From NCBI GenBank assembly GCA_006226375.1, contig SBHC01000017.1:1-64000 (forward strand): 64,000 nt of DNA. The letters are read 5' to 3'. The position numbers and the translations under genes are program-made. The DNA comes from Deltaproteobacteria bacterium (GTDB taxonomy: Bacteria; Myxococcota_C; UBA6777). Shown piece after piece: positions 50,353 to 59,792 of this stretch; position 1 is the first letter of the stretch, and each line of letters opens with the position of its first letter. The notes below the pieces were generated by a model that ran no database searches, was not told where the DNA came from, and worked only from the letters and a program-made list of their open reading frames with translations.

Positions 50353-50356
50353 TCAC
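50342..50356. promoter_or_regulatory. Candidate activator-binding palindrome
   Basis: GTGACAA-A-TTGTCAC is a perfect 7-bp inverted repeat with one central base. It lies about 285 bp upstream of the -12 of the sigma-54-like promoter and overlaps the stop codon of the activator gene. Enhancer sites for NtrC-type activators are usually such palindromes placed 80-200 bp or more upstream. No T run follows on either strand, so a terminator is less likely. Confidence 0.4.
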
Positions 50357-51822
50357 GCGCTGGATCCAGCGGTTTCCTGCTCCAGTGTCAGATTGGGCGG
50401 TGGTGGGTCGTTTTCTTGTTTGGCGGTGGTTGAGGCTGTCTGGCTTTCCTCGTCGTCTTGTTGGAAAGCGTCAATTTTGCGGTAGATCGTTCGCGTTGCG
50501 ATGCCCAACAATTGCGCTGTGAGCTTCTTGTCGCCTCCGGTGCGTCGAAGGGTTTCACGGATGACGATTTGTTCCATCTTTTCCAGAGGTGTGCCAAAGG
50601 GAAGGATGAAGTAGTTTCCGTCGGTTTGGCTCTGGTGGATCTCATTGGGGAGGTCGTCGGGCTGAAGCTGAGGACCTGGTGCCAGGACAGCCGCACGTTC
50701 CATGGCATTCTCCAGCTCGCGAACATTCCCTGGCCAATCGTAGTTGCAGAGCAATTCGTTGGCTTCGTTGGAGATCTGAAGCATGGGCTTGTTCAATTCG
50801 TCCGCGTACTTCTTGAGGAAGTGTTGGGCCAGAAGGGGAATGTCTTCCACCCGTTCTCGGAGTGGAGGAACGGTCAGTTGGACGACGTTCAGTCTGTAGT
50901 ACAGGTCGCCCCGGAAGTTGCCTTCTTCAATCTCTTTGGTCAGGTCACGGTTGGTGGCAGCGAGCAGCCGGATGTTAATCGGGATAGGTTCTGTTCCTCC
51001 CAGCCTTTCAATCTGGCGTTCTTGCAACACGCGCAGCAACTTGACCTGCATGGGGAGCGCCAGTTCGCCGATCTCATCCAAGAACAAGGTTCCGCCATCA
51101 GCCAGCTCAAAACGTCCAGGCTTGGCTTGTTGTGCACCGGTGAAGGCGCCGCGTTCATAGCCAAACAGCTCACTGTCAAACAACGTTTCGGGGAATGCGC
51201 CACAGTTGACCGCCACAAACTTCTTGTTGGCGCGGTGGCTGTGTCGATGAATCTCGCGAGCAAACAGCTCTTTCCCTGTTCCCGAGGGGCCTTGGATAAG
51301 AACCGTTGCGTTGGATTGGGCGACCTGATGTGCCGTGTCGAGGGTGCGCTGGAGCGCAGGGCTTTGTCCAACGATGAGTCCGGGTGACTCCAGTACTTCA
51401 ATGTGCTTGCGAAGTGATTGATTTTCTTGCAAAAGAGCCGAACGTTCCAGGGCTTTGTTCACAAGTTTTACAATCTCTCGCCGCTTGAGAGGTTTGGTGA
51501 TGAAGTCGTAGGCCCCTCGTCGCATGGCTTCCACGGCCCGGTCGATGCTGCCGTACGCGGTGACCATGATGATTTGAGTGTTGGGGGAGACCGCTTTGAT
51601 GGCCTTGAGCAGGTCAAGGCCGTCCATGTGAGGCATCATCACGTCGCACAGGACAATGTCTGTGGGGTTTTGTCGAAACACCTCTAGGCCTTCTCTCCCG
51701 TCAAAGGCGTGCTGGACCTCAAACCCTTCCCGCTGAAAAATACGGCTGAGGGATTCAATGTTGCCACGTTCATCGTCTACGATCATAATACTGTATGGAG
51801 ATTCGCTCACAGTCGTATCCAC
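50353..51822 (-). CDS. NtrC-family sigma-54-dependent response regulator
   Basis: 489 residues with a GTG start at 51822; an in-frame ATG for residue 13 lies inside the receiver domain, so the GTG start is more likely. Receiver domain 1-125 with acidic Asp16-Asp17, phosphoacceptor Asp60 (VLCDVMMPHMDG) and Lys109. AAA+ domain about 155-395 with Walker A GPSGTGKE, the sigma-54 contact loop GAFTGA, Walker B GGTLFLDEIGEL, and the R-finger region. Fis-type helix-turn-helix near 432-460 (GGDKKLTAQLLGIATRTIYR). The C-terminal tail is Thr/Glu/Pro-rich. No histidine kinase is adjacent. It very probably activates the gsp operon immediately downstream. Confidence 0.93.
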   Translation of the reverse strand: MDTTVSESPYSIMIVDDERGNIESLSRIFQREGFEVQHAFDGREGLEVFRQNPTDIVLCDVMMPHMDGLDLLKAIKAVSPNTQIIMVTAYGSIDRAVEAMRRGAYDFITKPLKRREIVKLVNKALERSALLQENQSLRKHIEVLESPGLIVGQSPALQRTLDTAHQVAQSNATVLIQGPSGTGKELFAREIHRHSHRANKKFVAVNCGAFPETLFDSELFGYERGAFTGAQQAKPGRFELADGGTLFLDEIGELALPMQVKLLRVLQERQIERLGGTEPIPINIRLLAATNRDLTKEIEEGNFRGDLYYRLNVVQLTVPPLRERVEDIPLLAQHFLKKYADELNKPMLQISNEANELLCNYDWPGNVRELENAMERAAVLAPGPQLQPDDLPNEIHQSQTDGNYFILPFGTPLEKMEQIVIRETLRRTGGDKKLTAQLLGIATRTIYRKIDAFQQDDEESQTASTTAKQENDPPPPNLTLEQETAGSSA

Positions 51823-52101
51823 TTGTCGAAGGTTGGGGATGAGGAAAGAAGTTGTGGAGAGCAGGCATGTTTCTCTACAAGATTGCTGCAGAGAGAGACC
51901 TTGTCAATGTCTTTGTGGGGAAGTGTGTCATTCTCTTCTTTTCAGAGACTGGACTTGACATTGTGGTCAAAGGTAGCGAAAACAGCTATGGAGGCGGACT
52001 GTGCGAAGGGAATACTGAACTAGACTTCAGCGTTCCTGTTCCCTGTCCGCTACGAGCGCTTCCGCCGAGCGCTTTTGACATCTGGCCAAAGGAAAGAAAG
52101 A

Positions 52102-53352
52102 ATGCCTCGGAAATTGCGGTCCCGTGACTTGGTTTGTTCATTTTGTGGAAAAAACCAGCGTGATGTAAAAAAACTTATCGCGGGTCCAAATGTATACATC
52201 TGCAACGAATGTGTCGCGTTGTGCAGTGAAATCATTACCGAAGAGTTGGAACAACTGAACACGGAGTCGATCTCTCTCGACATCCCCAAGCCGATCGAAA
52301 TCAAAGACTTTCTCGACGAGTATGTGATCGGCCAGGATGACGCCAAGCGAGTCCTTTCTGTGGCTGTGTTCAACCATTACAAGCGGGTCGAGAGCCAACG
52401 CTTGAAGTCGGAAGTGGAACTCCAAAAATCCAACATTCTACTCCTGGGGCCGACGGGTAGCGGAAAAACACTCCTCGCCCAGACGCTGGCTCGCTTTCTC
52501 AACGTTCCTTTCGCGATGGCCGACGCGACCACATTGACCGAAGCTGGCTACGTGGGTGAAGACGTTGAAAACATTCTTGTGACTCTGTTGCAGGCCTCTG
52601 ACTACGATACAGAGCGAGCCTCCAGAGGGATCATCTACGTGGATGAAATTGATAAGATCTCACGTCGTGGCGACAGCCCCTCCATGACCCGCGATGTCTC
52701 AGGCGAAGGTGTGCAACAGGCTCTCCTCAAGTTGATCGAGGGAACTGTGGCAAACGTTCCCACTCGTGGCGGCCGCAAGCACCCACAGCAAGAGTTTGTT
52801 CAACTCGACACCTCCCACATCCTCTTTATCTTGGGTGGCGCCTTCCACGGCATTGAGAAGATGATTGAGCGACGCATGACTGGCAGCCAAATTGGCTTCC
52901 ACTCTGTGGTCAAGAGCAAGCAAAAGCAAAAGCTGGGCGAACTGCTCCGTCAGGTCGAGCCCAACGATCTCGTGAAGTTTGGGTTGATTCCAGAATTCAT
53001 CGGTCGTGTTCCTGTGGTGGTTTCACTCCATGAACTGGACCAAGACGCTCTGGTGAAGATCTTGCGCGAACCCAAAAACGCGTTGGTTCGCCAATACCAG
53101 AAGCTGTTCGAGATGGAAGATGTCGAGCTGGAGTTTACCGAAGCCGCTCTCCAAGAAATCGCCAAGCGATGCGCTGAACGTGGCGGTGGCGCGCGAGGTC
53201 TTCGCTCCATCCTGGAAACGTTCATGCTGGAGATTATGTACGAGCTGCCCTCAATGGAGAACGTCAAAACCTGCATCATTGAGGCCGACGTGATTACGCA
53301 CCGCGCTCCCCCCACCTTCCTCTACCACGAAGAAAGCAAGAAGTCCGCTTAA
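52102..53352 (+). CDS. clpX: ClpX ATP-dependent unfoldase subunit
   Basis: 416 residues from the ATG at 52102, after GGAAAG. The earlier TTG at 52075 has no site. Zinc-binding domain CSFCGK....CNEC, with Cys pairs near 13-16 and 35-38, dimerises the N-termini. AAA+ domain: Walker [16 protein letters not shown], sensor [15 protein letters not shown], Walker [12 protein letters not shown], and the IGF-type loop as GSQIGFHS for contact with ClpP. It unfolds tagged proteins. No clpP or lon gene is adjacent, unlike the usual clpP-clpX order. Divergent from the activator gene. Confidence 0.97.
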   Translation: MPRKLRSRDLVCSFCGKNQRDVKKLIAGPNVYICNECVALCSEIITEELEQLNTESISLDIPKPIEIKDFLDEYVIGQDDAKRVLSVAVFNHYKRVESQRLKSEVELQKSNILLLGPTGSGKTLLAQTLARFLNVPFAMADATTLTEAGYVGEDVENILVTLLQASDYDTERASRGIIYVDEIDKISRRGDSPSMTRDVSGEGVQQALLKLIEGTVANVPTRGGRKHPQQEFVQLDTSHILFILGGAFHGIEKMIERRMTGSQIGFHSVVKSKQKQKLGELLRQVEPNDLVKFGLIPEFIGRVPVVVSLHELDQDALVKILREPKNALVRQYQKLFEMEDVELEFTEAALQEIAKRCAERGGGARGLRSILETFMLEIMYELPSMENVKTCIIEADVITHRAPPTFLYHEESKKSA

Positions 53353-53390
53353 GGTAAAACATCCATCTTCACATCCATCCTCGCCGAAAA

Positions 53391-54836
53391 TTACAGACGC
53401 TTTTGGAGGGCTGTGAGCCGTTCGTTCGCTTCCTGGAGTGCATCCTGGTAGGCATCGGACTCGCGAACGCTGCGTGCGAAGTCGCCTCGTTCTCCGATCC
53501 ACTGTCCGTTCACCATCATTCCCTGGATTGCAGGCGTGGTGTCTGACAGCGCGAGGAGTCGGAGAGGGTCCATGGAAGGCCACATGGAGGGGTGCATCGG
53601 GTCCCAGATGACGAAGTTGGCAAGGTAATCAGCCTGCAAATGTCCAACCTTCATCGCTGGGTGCATCCGGCCTGGATTGGACCACACCAACGAGAGCAAA
53701 AACTCTGGGTTCGCGAATCGTTCGGTCGCATGGAACGAGCGGGTTCGGTGTTCTTGTAGGCGAGTTGCGTCGCTGAGCTTTCCCGATGCAAAGAAGGTCT
53801 GGTATTCCGGCGCCCAGGTAGAGCCTGTTACACGCATTCCATGTACAAAACGCATCTCTTTCTGAACGTTCATGGAGTCGTTGCAAGCGGCACAATCTGT
53901 TGCAACCAACCACGGGATGTCAGCCTCGGTCCATCGCAGGACGTTGGCTGGAAAGGCATACTGAGCCTGGGAGTAGGGGCAAAACCCGAGAGTTTGTCGG
54001 CCGCTTTTGAGGTGGGCAAAGTCGTCTTGGTTGATGTAAATGCCGTGGACCAGCAGGCTATGAGGGGACTGCTCCAACACGTCAAGGTGTTGCAGACGAG
54101 CAACCGGAGACAGGTTGTGAGTCTCCATGCTGAATGTGTACTCTTCGATGGATTGAGCGACATGCACATGAACAGGAAGGTTGTGCTCATTCGCTGCCCG
54201 GCCAATGCGCTGCCAAAGCTCATTGCTGACTGTGTCTGTCGCGTGAGGCCCCCAGGCTGCCAACACACCGCTTTGAGCGTAGGCTTCCGATTCGTGGATG
54301 GCCAGTGTTGCGTCCCACTGCGAATCCAGAGCGTTGACTCCTGGACCAGCGACATCTTGCAGCGTCGGAGCGACAACGCCGGTTAATCCTGCATCAACGA
54401 GGGCGTCGGCCAGGGCTGTTCCACCGTAATAATGCTCCCAGACTGTGCCCACGCCATGGAGCAGGTTTTCAAAGGCCCCTAGCCTCGCAAAGGCGCGGAC
54501 ATCTTCGTTGCTGAGCTGGCTTTCCACCGTGAAGTAGAGGTCTTCCACGACATTGCGGGCCATCGCTGCCCCGGCGTCTAAGCCTCGAAACACAACCATC
54601 GCAAGGTGAGTGTGAGCGTTGATGAAAGCTGGCGTGACAAGTACGTCTCCGAGGTCCAAGGCTTGGGTCTCAGGTTGTTCATCACAACGAGACTTCCACT
54701 CGTCCCGTGTCATCGCTTGAGCGAACGATATTGTTGCACCGTTCACTTCCAGGCAACCCGGTTGGAGCTGAAGACGTTGGGTGGCTGGATCCGTGAGCAC
54801 CACGCGATCCGCAAAAAAAGAACGGGTATGAGCCAT
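53391..54836 (-). CDS. MtaD/SsnA-like amidohydrolase
   Basis: 481 residues; TTGGAGA is 7 nt before the ATG. Amidohydrolase-superfamily metal site: AHTHLAM (HxH near 73-75), the third His in VHVHVAQS near 196, a fourth in LLVHGIY near 232, and Asp in LVATDCAACNDS near 285. The composite beta-sandwich at both ends (ADRVVLTDP; NFVIWDP) is typical of the deaminase group (MtaD, SsnA, guanine deaminase, TrzA). It probably removes an amino or chloro group from a purine-like or other heterocyclic compound in the cytoplasm. An orphan XdhC at 57.3 kb hints at purine metabolism but is not adjacent. Confidence 0.85.
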   Translation of the reverse strand: MAHTRSFFADRVVLTDPATQRLQLQPGCLEVNGATISFAQAMTRDEWKSRCDEQPETQALDLGDVLVTPAFINAHTHLAMVVFRGLDAGAAMARNVVEDLYFTVESQLSNEDVRAFARLGAFENLLHGVGTVWEHYYGGTALADALVDAGLTGVVAPTLQDVAGPGVNALDSQWDATLAIHESEAYAQSGVLAAWGPHATDTVSNELWQRIGRAANEHNLPVHVHVAQSIEEYTFSMETHNLSPVARLQHLDVLEQSPHSLLVHGIYINQDDFAHLKSGRQTLGFCPYSQAQYAFPANVLRWTEADIPWLVATDCAACNDSMNVQKEMRFVHGMRVTGSTWAPEYQTFFASGKLSDATRLQEHRTRSFHATERFANPEFLLSLVWSNPGRMHPAMKVGHLQADYLANFVIWDPMHPSMWPSMDPLRLLALSDTTPAIQGMMVNGQWIGERGDFARSVRESDAYQDALQEANERLTALQKRL

Positions 54837-55109
54837 GTTGGACTCTCCAATGGCTATTCAATGAATGCAAGTTGCTTGTTCCCCACAACACAAGGTGCAA
54901 ATTGGAGGTGTTTTGGGGGAACGTTCAGAATAGCGCAAAGAGGAGGAGGAGGGAAGTAAAAGCTTGGGAATGAACTCCCTCTCCGAATGGCTTCTGCAAA
55001 AGGCGCAGGAGTGGTGTTGGATTGGCGCAGGACTGGTGCAAAGACCAGGGTTGCGTTGGATGTTGGGAAGTTGAAAAGAAAGGGAAAGAGGAGGTGAGGG
55101 TGTGGGTGA

Positions 55110-55742
55110 TTAACGCTTGGAGAACTGGTAGCGTTTACGAGCACCCGGTTGACCGTACTTCTTACGCTCTTTCTCACGAGCGTCACGGGTCAGCATGCCG
55201 GCTTTCTTGAGAGCGCGGCGGACGGGAAGCTGTTGAACTGTTTCTTCTTCGCCACCTTCTTCGGTCGCGGGGATGACAACAGTGGTGGGTCCTTTGGACT
55301 GCTCGTAAGCGAGCAGAGCGCGGGCAATGCCGTGACGGATTGCGCCAGCTTGTCCACTCAGTCCACCGCCCTTGACGTTGACGAATACGTCAAATTCGCC
55401 AGAGGTCTTGGTCAACTGGAAGGGTTGCTGGACGACCATGCGAAGGGTTTCGCGGCCGAAGTACTCATCCATCGGGGTGTAGCGGAAGGGCTTCTTGCCA
55501 GCGCGTGCGGTGCGGGGCACTGCGTAGACGCCGTCGGCCAAGCCTTCGGGGAAGATTGCTTTTTCTTCCACGCGCTCACCAGTTTTGTTGTCGATGTAGC
55601 TAACGGTGGTGTCGTCGGACTTGGGCATCACGCGCCATTTGCGGATGTAAATGTTGCCGCTGCCGGGAACCAGCCATACACGAGCAACTGCAGATTTCCG
55701 CTTGCCCGTGCCATAGAATCGTGTCTCGCCTGTGGGGAACAT
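55110..55742 (-). CDS. rpsI: Ribosomal protein uS9 with two insertions
   Basis: 210 residues, versus about 130 in most bacteria. AAAGGAG lies 10 nt before the ATG. Core signatures are intact: [18 protein letters not shown] (10-27), [16 protein letters not shown] (92-107), [20 protein letters not shown] (123-142), LTRDARE.ERKKYG (184-197) and the invariant C-terminal QFSKR. Insert 1 lies between about 36 and 90 and insert 2 (acidic, [11 protein letters not shown]) between about 150 and 172. Binds 16S rRNA in the small-subunit head, with the C-terminal tail reaching the P-site tRNA. Follows rplM with a 33-nt gap. Confidence 0.96.
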   Translation of the reverse strand: MFPTGETRFYGTGKRKSAVARVWLVPGSGNIYIRKWRVMPKSDDTTVSYIDNKTGERVEEKAIFPEGLADGVYAVPRTARAGKKPFRYTPMDEYFGRETLRMVVQQPFQLTKTSGEFDVFVNVKGGGLSGQAGAIRHGIARALLAYEQSKGPTTVVIPATEEGGEEETVQQLPVRRALKKAGMLTRDAREKERKKYGQPGARKRYQFSKR

Positions 55743-55775
55743 CGCTGCTAGACTCCTTTGTGCTTAGTCTCGAAT

Positions 55776-56213
55776 CTATTCCAAATCAAGGGGTTGTGGG
55801 TTTTGTGCTTGGTGAGGATGCTCTGTGCCGCTGTACACTTTCAGTTTGGTCAGCATCTTACGGCCCAAAGGTCCTTTTGGCAGCATTCCCTTGACGGCCA
55901 GCATCAAAGCACGTTCGGGAGTTTGCGCGAGCATTTCTGCTGCAGTCTTTTCCGAGATACCACCGGGGAAACCACTGTGTCGGTAGTATTTTTTCTGCTC
56001 CAATTTGCGACCCGTCAGCACCAGGCGATCTACATTGATCACAATCACATAGTCACCGCAGTCCAAGAACGGGGTGTATTCGGGCTTGTGCTTGCCCCGA
56101 AGAATGTGAGCGATCTGAGAAGCTTGACGACCCAGTACCTTGCCGTTCACATCGACGAGGTGCCAGCGTCGCTCCTGCTCTTGCTGCTTTTGGTTAGGCA
56201 TATACGTTTTCAT
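55776..56213 (-). CDS. rplM: Ribosomal protein uL13
   Basis: 145 residues from the ATG at 56213. Usual length is about 142. MKTYMPNQ is followed by [64 protein letters not shown], and [19 protein letters not shown]; these are all strongly conserved. The N-terminus has a Gln/Glu-rich insert (QKQQEQER). Large-subunit protein and operon partner of rpsI, as in nearly all bacteria. The E. coli promoter and leader control is not recognised here. Confidence 0.98.
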   Translation of the reverse strand: MKTYMPNQKQQEQERRWHLVDVNGKVLGRQASQIAHILRGKHKPEYTPFLDCGDYVIVINVDRLVLTGRKLEQKKYYRHSGFPGGISEKTAAEMLAQTPERALMLAVKGMLPKGPLGRKMLTKLKVYSGTEHPHQAQNPQPLDLE

Positions 56214-56419
56214 GATTTTCTCGCACTCAAAGCCGAAGGTTATATGTGTTTTGCCACTCAAAAAGTGCCAAGATTCTCTATGCTTGTAACGGGTATAGGG
56301 AATGGTTTTTGGAGGCAGTTCGCAAGAAACGCAAAAAGCGAGGGAGTTTTCTAGCGAAGTCTTCGTCGTTTGTCAAGAAGATCTTGCGTTTCGTCAAAGG
56401 TTCTTGAACGATACGTGTC

Positions 56420-56569
56420 TTAGTTTTGGGTCAAATAGACCGCATAGCTAATCATCAAGATCATCGGAACACCCAGCCACAGGGCCAAGAACAAAGCCGG
56501 GGACGACTTCGGACGGAGTTGTTGCTGGGCTTGCTCATCGTTGTTCTTTCGGCGACGTCGTCGGGCCAT
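56420..56569 (-). CDS. Small basic membrane protein (49 residues)
   Basis: An ORF of 50 codons read from the ATG at 56569. AGAGAGG lies 6 nt upstream. It begins MARRRRRKNNDEQAQQQ and has one hydrophobic helix (about 24-45: PALFLALWLGVPMILMISYA) with a short tail. Its positive N-terminus predicts the N-in topology. It precedes rplM on the same strand by 206 nt. No family is known to me. Because the ribosome site and the helix fit a real gene, I call it at moderate confidence. Confidence 0.6.
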   Translation of the reverse strand: MARRRRRKNNDEQAQQQLRPKSSPALFLALWLGVPMILMISYAVYLTQN

Positions 56570-56711
56570 GAGGAACCTCTCTTTGTCTCTAGTTTATCTT
56601 ATGGTAGGGTGTTTCTACCGATTTGGACTCACATTCAGATTGCCAGATAATGGATTTCTATCACCACTTGTCAAGTCTTTCTTCCAGAAAGCGTTCCTGA
56701 GGGGTTGTTCT

Positions 56712-57263
56712 GTGCGTGTTTCTTGGCTGCGAACCCTTTTCCTCTGGGGTTCCTCTTTGCTCTTGCTTGTCGGCCTGTCTGGCTGTGTTAAGGTTGTGAA
56801 CCTTCCTGGTGCACCGCCGTTCCCTTCCAACGTGGACTCCCAGGTTTCTGGAACAGACCTCCAACACCGACAAACGATCCGAACCTTGATCGACAAGGCT
56901 GCACCTGAACTTTGGTTGGCCTTGGAAAAACATTGGGGTGTCAAAAAACTCACTGGACGTTTTTCTGTGAGGGTGCATGTGGCCAACGGTCAACTCGTGC
57001 GCTGCTCGTGGCGACGTTCCGAGCTGTTGGCGACCGTTGCTCCTTCCAAACCGATTAGCGCAAGACATTACAGACCCCGTCGGCGAAGAAGAGGGAAGGT
57101 TGATCCTTGTCTTATCCTTCGCAACACCCCTTGGGGAGCGATCCAAACCAAGCAGGTCGTCATCGTCGAACACGTAGTGTCTCGGAACGCTCCTCCGATG
57201 GCTCAGAAGAATCAACCCGCTCGCTCGACAACTGTACACGGCGCCGCTGGAGCCGACCACTGA
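56712..57263 (+). CDS. Lipoprotein, TonB/AgmX-C-terminus-like
   Basis: 183 residues if it starts at the GTG at 56712, with TGAGGGG 7 nt upstream; the longer frame to 56541 lacks a site. Lipobox LSGC near residue 25. The section from about 55 to 110 (IRTLIDKAAPELWLALEK; GRFSVRVHVANGQLVRCSW) weakly resembles the C-terminal fold of TonB- or AgmX-type proteins. A basic patch (RPRRRRRGK near 132) and a Cys follow. The function is unknown. It is divergent from the 49-residue gene and convergent with the xdhC-like gene. Confidence 0.65.
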   Translation: MRVSWLRTLFLWGSSLLLLVGLSGCVKVVNLPGAPPFPSNVDSQVSGTDLQHRQTIRTLIDKAAPELWLALEKHWGVKKLTGRFSVRVHVANGQLVRCSWRRSELLATVAPSKPISARHYRPRRRRRGKVDPCLILRNTPWGAIQTKQVVIVEHVVSRNAPPMAQKNQPARSTTVHGAAGADH

Positions 57264-57305
57264 ATCACACCGCTCACAGCTTGTGTTGTGGCTCGGGGAG
57301 CAGGC

Positions 57306-58112
57306 TTACCAATCGTTAGAGCCTCGACGGACTTCAATCAGTTGGCCGACGATGCTGACGGCGATCTCAGAGGGGGTTCGTCCTCCAATGGGTAGCCCCA
57401 TCGGACAATGGACCTGTTGCCAAAGCTCCTCTTGGATGCCAGCCGCTCTTAACTCTTTCCAGAGCTTGTGTGCTTTTTGTTTGCTGCCAATCACGCCGGT
57501 GTACCGCTGCGGACCAGCGATAACATGCTCCAAGATAACTTTGTCGTGAGCATGTCCTTGGCTGACCATCACAAGGTAATGGTTGGGTTGGGGAGTGAAT
57601 GTCTCCAGGAAGGTTGGAAACGGCTGATTGAGGACTGTGGCCTGGGGGAATCGTTCGGGGTTGCCCCACTCAAGGCGGTCGTCGATGACTGTGACTCGAA
57701 AACCGACTTCAGCGGCTAAAGCTGCTGTGGGTTGGGACACATGTCCACCACCGAACAGAATGAGGTGAGGCGCTGGGTCGATGCGTTCAAGGAAGAAATC
57801 CATGACACCGCCGCAAGTCATGCCGATCTCTTGGAGGTTGTAGCTCAACAGCTTGTGTGGTTCATCTTCTTCCAGCATGAGCTTGGCGTCACGAAGGACA
57901 TGGGATTCGATCCGTCCTCCTCCTACGGTTCCGCGGATCTCGTCGTTGGAGAAGAGAAGCAGCCGAGCACCCACTTGTTGGGGGTTGGAACCCACAGCGC
58001 GGACAACGGTGACCATGATGACAGGCTGCTCGCTTTGAAAGACTTCATTGCGAGCCTCTACCATCATATCGAGGGCGACTTGGGAGGTAACTATAGGGGA
58101 TGAAGGTTTCAT
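57306..58112 (-). CDS. XdhC/CoxI family protein
   Basis: 268 residues from the ATG at 58112 (AAGGAG closely upstream; the spacing of 2 nt makes the start uncertain). The N-terminal XdhC_CoxI part has PVIMVTVVRAVGSNPQQVGARLLLF and GTVGGGRIE near 52-60. The Rossmann C-terminal part has LILFGGGHVSQPTAALAAEVGF near 120-141 and GVIGSKQKAHKLWKEL near 205-220. XdhC proteins insert or sulfurate the molybdenum cofactor for xanthine dehydrogenase-type enzymes. No such enzyme is next to it. It follows dctM by about 100 nt on the same strand. Confidence 0.9.
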   Translation of the reverse strand: MKPSSPIVTSQVALDMMVEARNEVFQSEQPVIMVTVVRAVGSNPQQVGARLLLFSNDEIRGTVGGGRIESHVLRDAKLMLEEDEPHKLLSYNLQEIGMTCGGVMDFFLERIDPAPHLILFGGGHVSQPTAALAAEVGFRVTVIDDRLEWGNPERFPQATVLNQPFPTFLETFTPQPNHYLVMVSQGHAHDKVILEHVIAGPQRYTGVIGSKQKAHKLWKELRAAGIQEELWQQVHCPMGLPIGGRTPSEIAVSIVGQLIEVRRGSNDW

Positions 58113-58214
58113 GGCTCCTTGCCTGTGAGAAGAGGGTGTCACAGCGTTTGTGCTCTCGCACCATACCAAGGAACCGAACAATCGGAAAGTGTATTCGGAG
58201 GAAGGTCGTTTGGT

Positions 58215-59792
58215 TTAGCCAGGAGGACGCCGTCGAACCGGTTGCTTGACGGGGATGACCTTGTTCCGCGTAGCGGGTCTGCGGTCAGTGGGGCGAGCGT
58301 CGGGTTTCTTGGCTCCCTTGCGCTTGTCTGGCTTTGGATCGGGGGCGTCACCTTCGTCGCCATCTTCGTCATCAAGGTCACCATCGTCTGCGCCGAGGTC
58401 GTTCCCTCCGTCGAAGTTGAGATCGAGCTTGGGTGGGCCTTTTTGATCGTCGTCATCCTTGGTCTTCATGATGCCCGGCTTGGGTGGCTTGATGCTACCC
58501 GTGGCTTCGGGGAGCCAGAGACTAATTGCAGGGATGTAGGTGATCAGAATCAAAGCGATACCAAGCAAGCCCAGGAAGGGTAAGGATACCCTGTAGAGCT
58601 TGAGCACCGGCTTCTTAAACGTCAGACTGGATATGAACAGATTGAGCCCAACAGGTGGGGTCATGTAGCCCAACTCCAGGTTCGCCAAGAAGATAATGCC
58701 GAGGTGAACCGGGTGGATGCCAAACTTGATCGACAGAGGCACAATCAGCGGCACTACCACAAGGATAGCGGAGAAAATATCCAGCAAACAGCCAACCAAC
58801 AGCAAGAAGATGTTCAGTACAAACAAGAACATGTACTTGTTGGTGATGTAGGGCTTGAGGAACAAGAAGAGCTTGTCTGGAACTTCCTGACGAATCAGGA
58901 TGTCGCTGAGGGCCAGGGCGCTCATCAGGATGATGAAGATGGAGCCGACCAACTTAAGCGAAAGCGTCGTGACGCGGGCCATGTCGCTGACCTTCAGGTC
59001 CTTGTACACAAACACTTCAATGATGAAGAGATACGCTGCGGTAATCAGAGCCACTTCGGGAATGGCCACGGAACCCGAAAACAGCAGCCACAGCACAATC
59101 ACGGGGAGAGCGGCTTCCCACTTGGCTTCCCAGAACGCCTTACCCAATCGCTTGATGTCGAAGGCCTGGCGCGGGGTGTCCGCGTTTCGGCTCACCCAAA
59201 TCCCGTGCAAGGAAAGGATCGCAATCATCAGGAAGCCAGGAATGATGCCCGCCCAGAACAGGGAGTTGATCTTCAACTCCATGCCAAGGCTTTGCACGAG
59301 GCGCCCCGCGATTACTCCGTACAGAATGAGAGGCAAGCTGGGTGGCAACAAGAGACCCAACGAGCCAGAGGCTGTGAGCAGACCCAGCGAATACTCTTCC
59401 GGGTATTTCGACTTCAGGAGCACCGGATAGAGCAGGGTGCCCAAGGCCACAATGGTGACACCCGATGCACCCGTGAAGATCGTAAAGAACGAGCAAACCA
59501 CGAGGATTTGGATGGTCAGACCGCCGGGCATCCAGCCGAGCATCGACTCAAACAGATTCACCAGACGTTCACTGGTCTTGCTCTCGGCCATCATATAGCC
59601 GGCAAAGGTGAACAGTGGAATGCTCACAAAAGCAGGAGCATCAACCAGTTGGGAGTGGCTCTGAACAAAGAACAGAGCCGGGTCCAGGCCCAATTGACCG
59701 GCGAGAAGCATCGCGATTCCGCCGATCACAAGAAACAAAGGAAGACCAAACAGCGCAAGGACCAACAGTACAATGATAAGGAGCGTGATCAT
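58215..59792 (-). CDS. dctM: TRAP transporter large permease (DctM/TatM)
   Basis: 525 residues. Its ATGA start overlaps the dctQ stop. The DctM domain (about 1-430) has about 12 helices with LTASGSLGLLLPPSLPLILYGVIAG near 132-156 and LAN.ELGYMTPPVGLNLFI near 370-390, the sodium/substrate-site motifs of the family. After residue about 437 comes an 88-residue cytosolic tail: Asp-rich (DDDDQKG; NDLGADDGDLDDEDGDEGD), then Lys/Arg/Pro-rich. This tail is not part of the transporter fold. It imports an organic solute with sodium; the substrate is unknown. Confidence 0.93.
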   Translation of the reverse strand: MITLLIIVLLVLALFGLPLFLVIGGIAMLLAGQLGLDPALFFVQSHSQLVDAPAFVSIPLFTFAGYMMAESKTSERLVNLFESMLGWMPGGLTIQILVVCSFFTIFTGASGVTIVALGTLLYPVLLKSKYPEEYSLGLLTASGSLGLLLPPSLPLILYGVIAGRLVQSLGMELKINSLFWAGIIPGFLMIAILSLHGIWVSRNADTPRQAFDIKRLGKAFWEAKWEAALPVIVLWLLFSGSVAIPEVALITAAYLFIIEVFVYKDLKVSDMARVTTLSLKLVGSIFIILMSALALSDILIRQEVPDKLFLFLKPYITNKYMFLFVLNIFLLLVGCLLDIFSAILVVVPLIVPLSIKFGIHPVHLGIIFLANLELGYMTPPVGLNLFISSLTFKKPVLKLYRVSLPFLGLLGIALILITYIPAISLWLPEATGSIKPPKPGIMKTKDDDDQKGPPKLDLNFDGGNDLGADDGDLDDEDGDEGDAPDPKPDKRKGAKKPDARPTDRRPATRNKVIPVKQPVRRRPPG

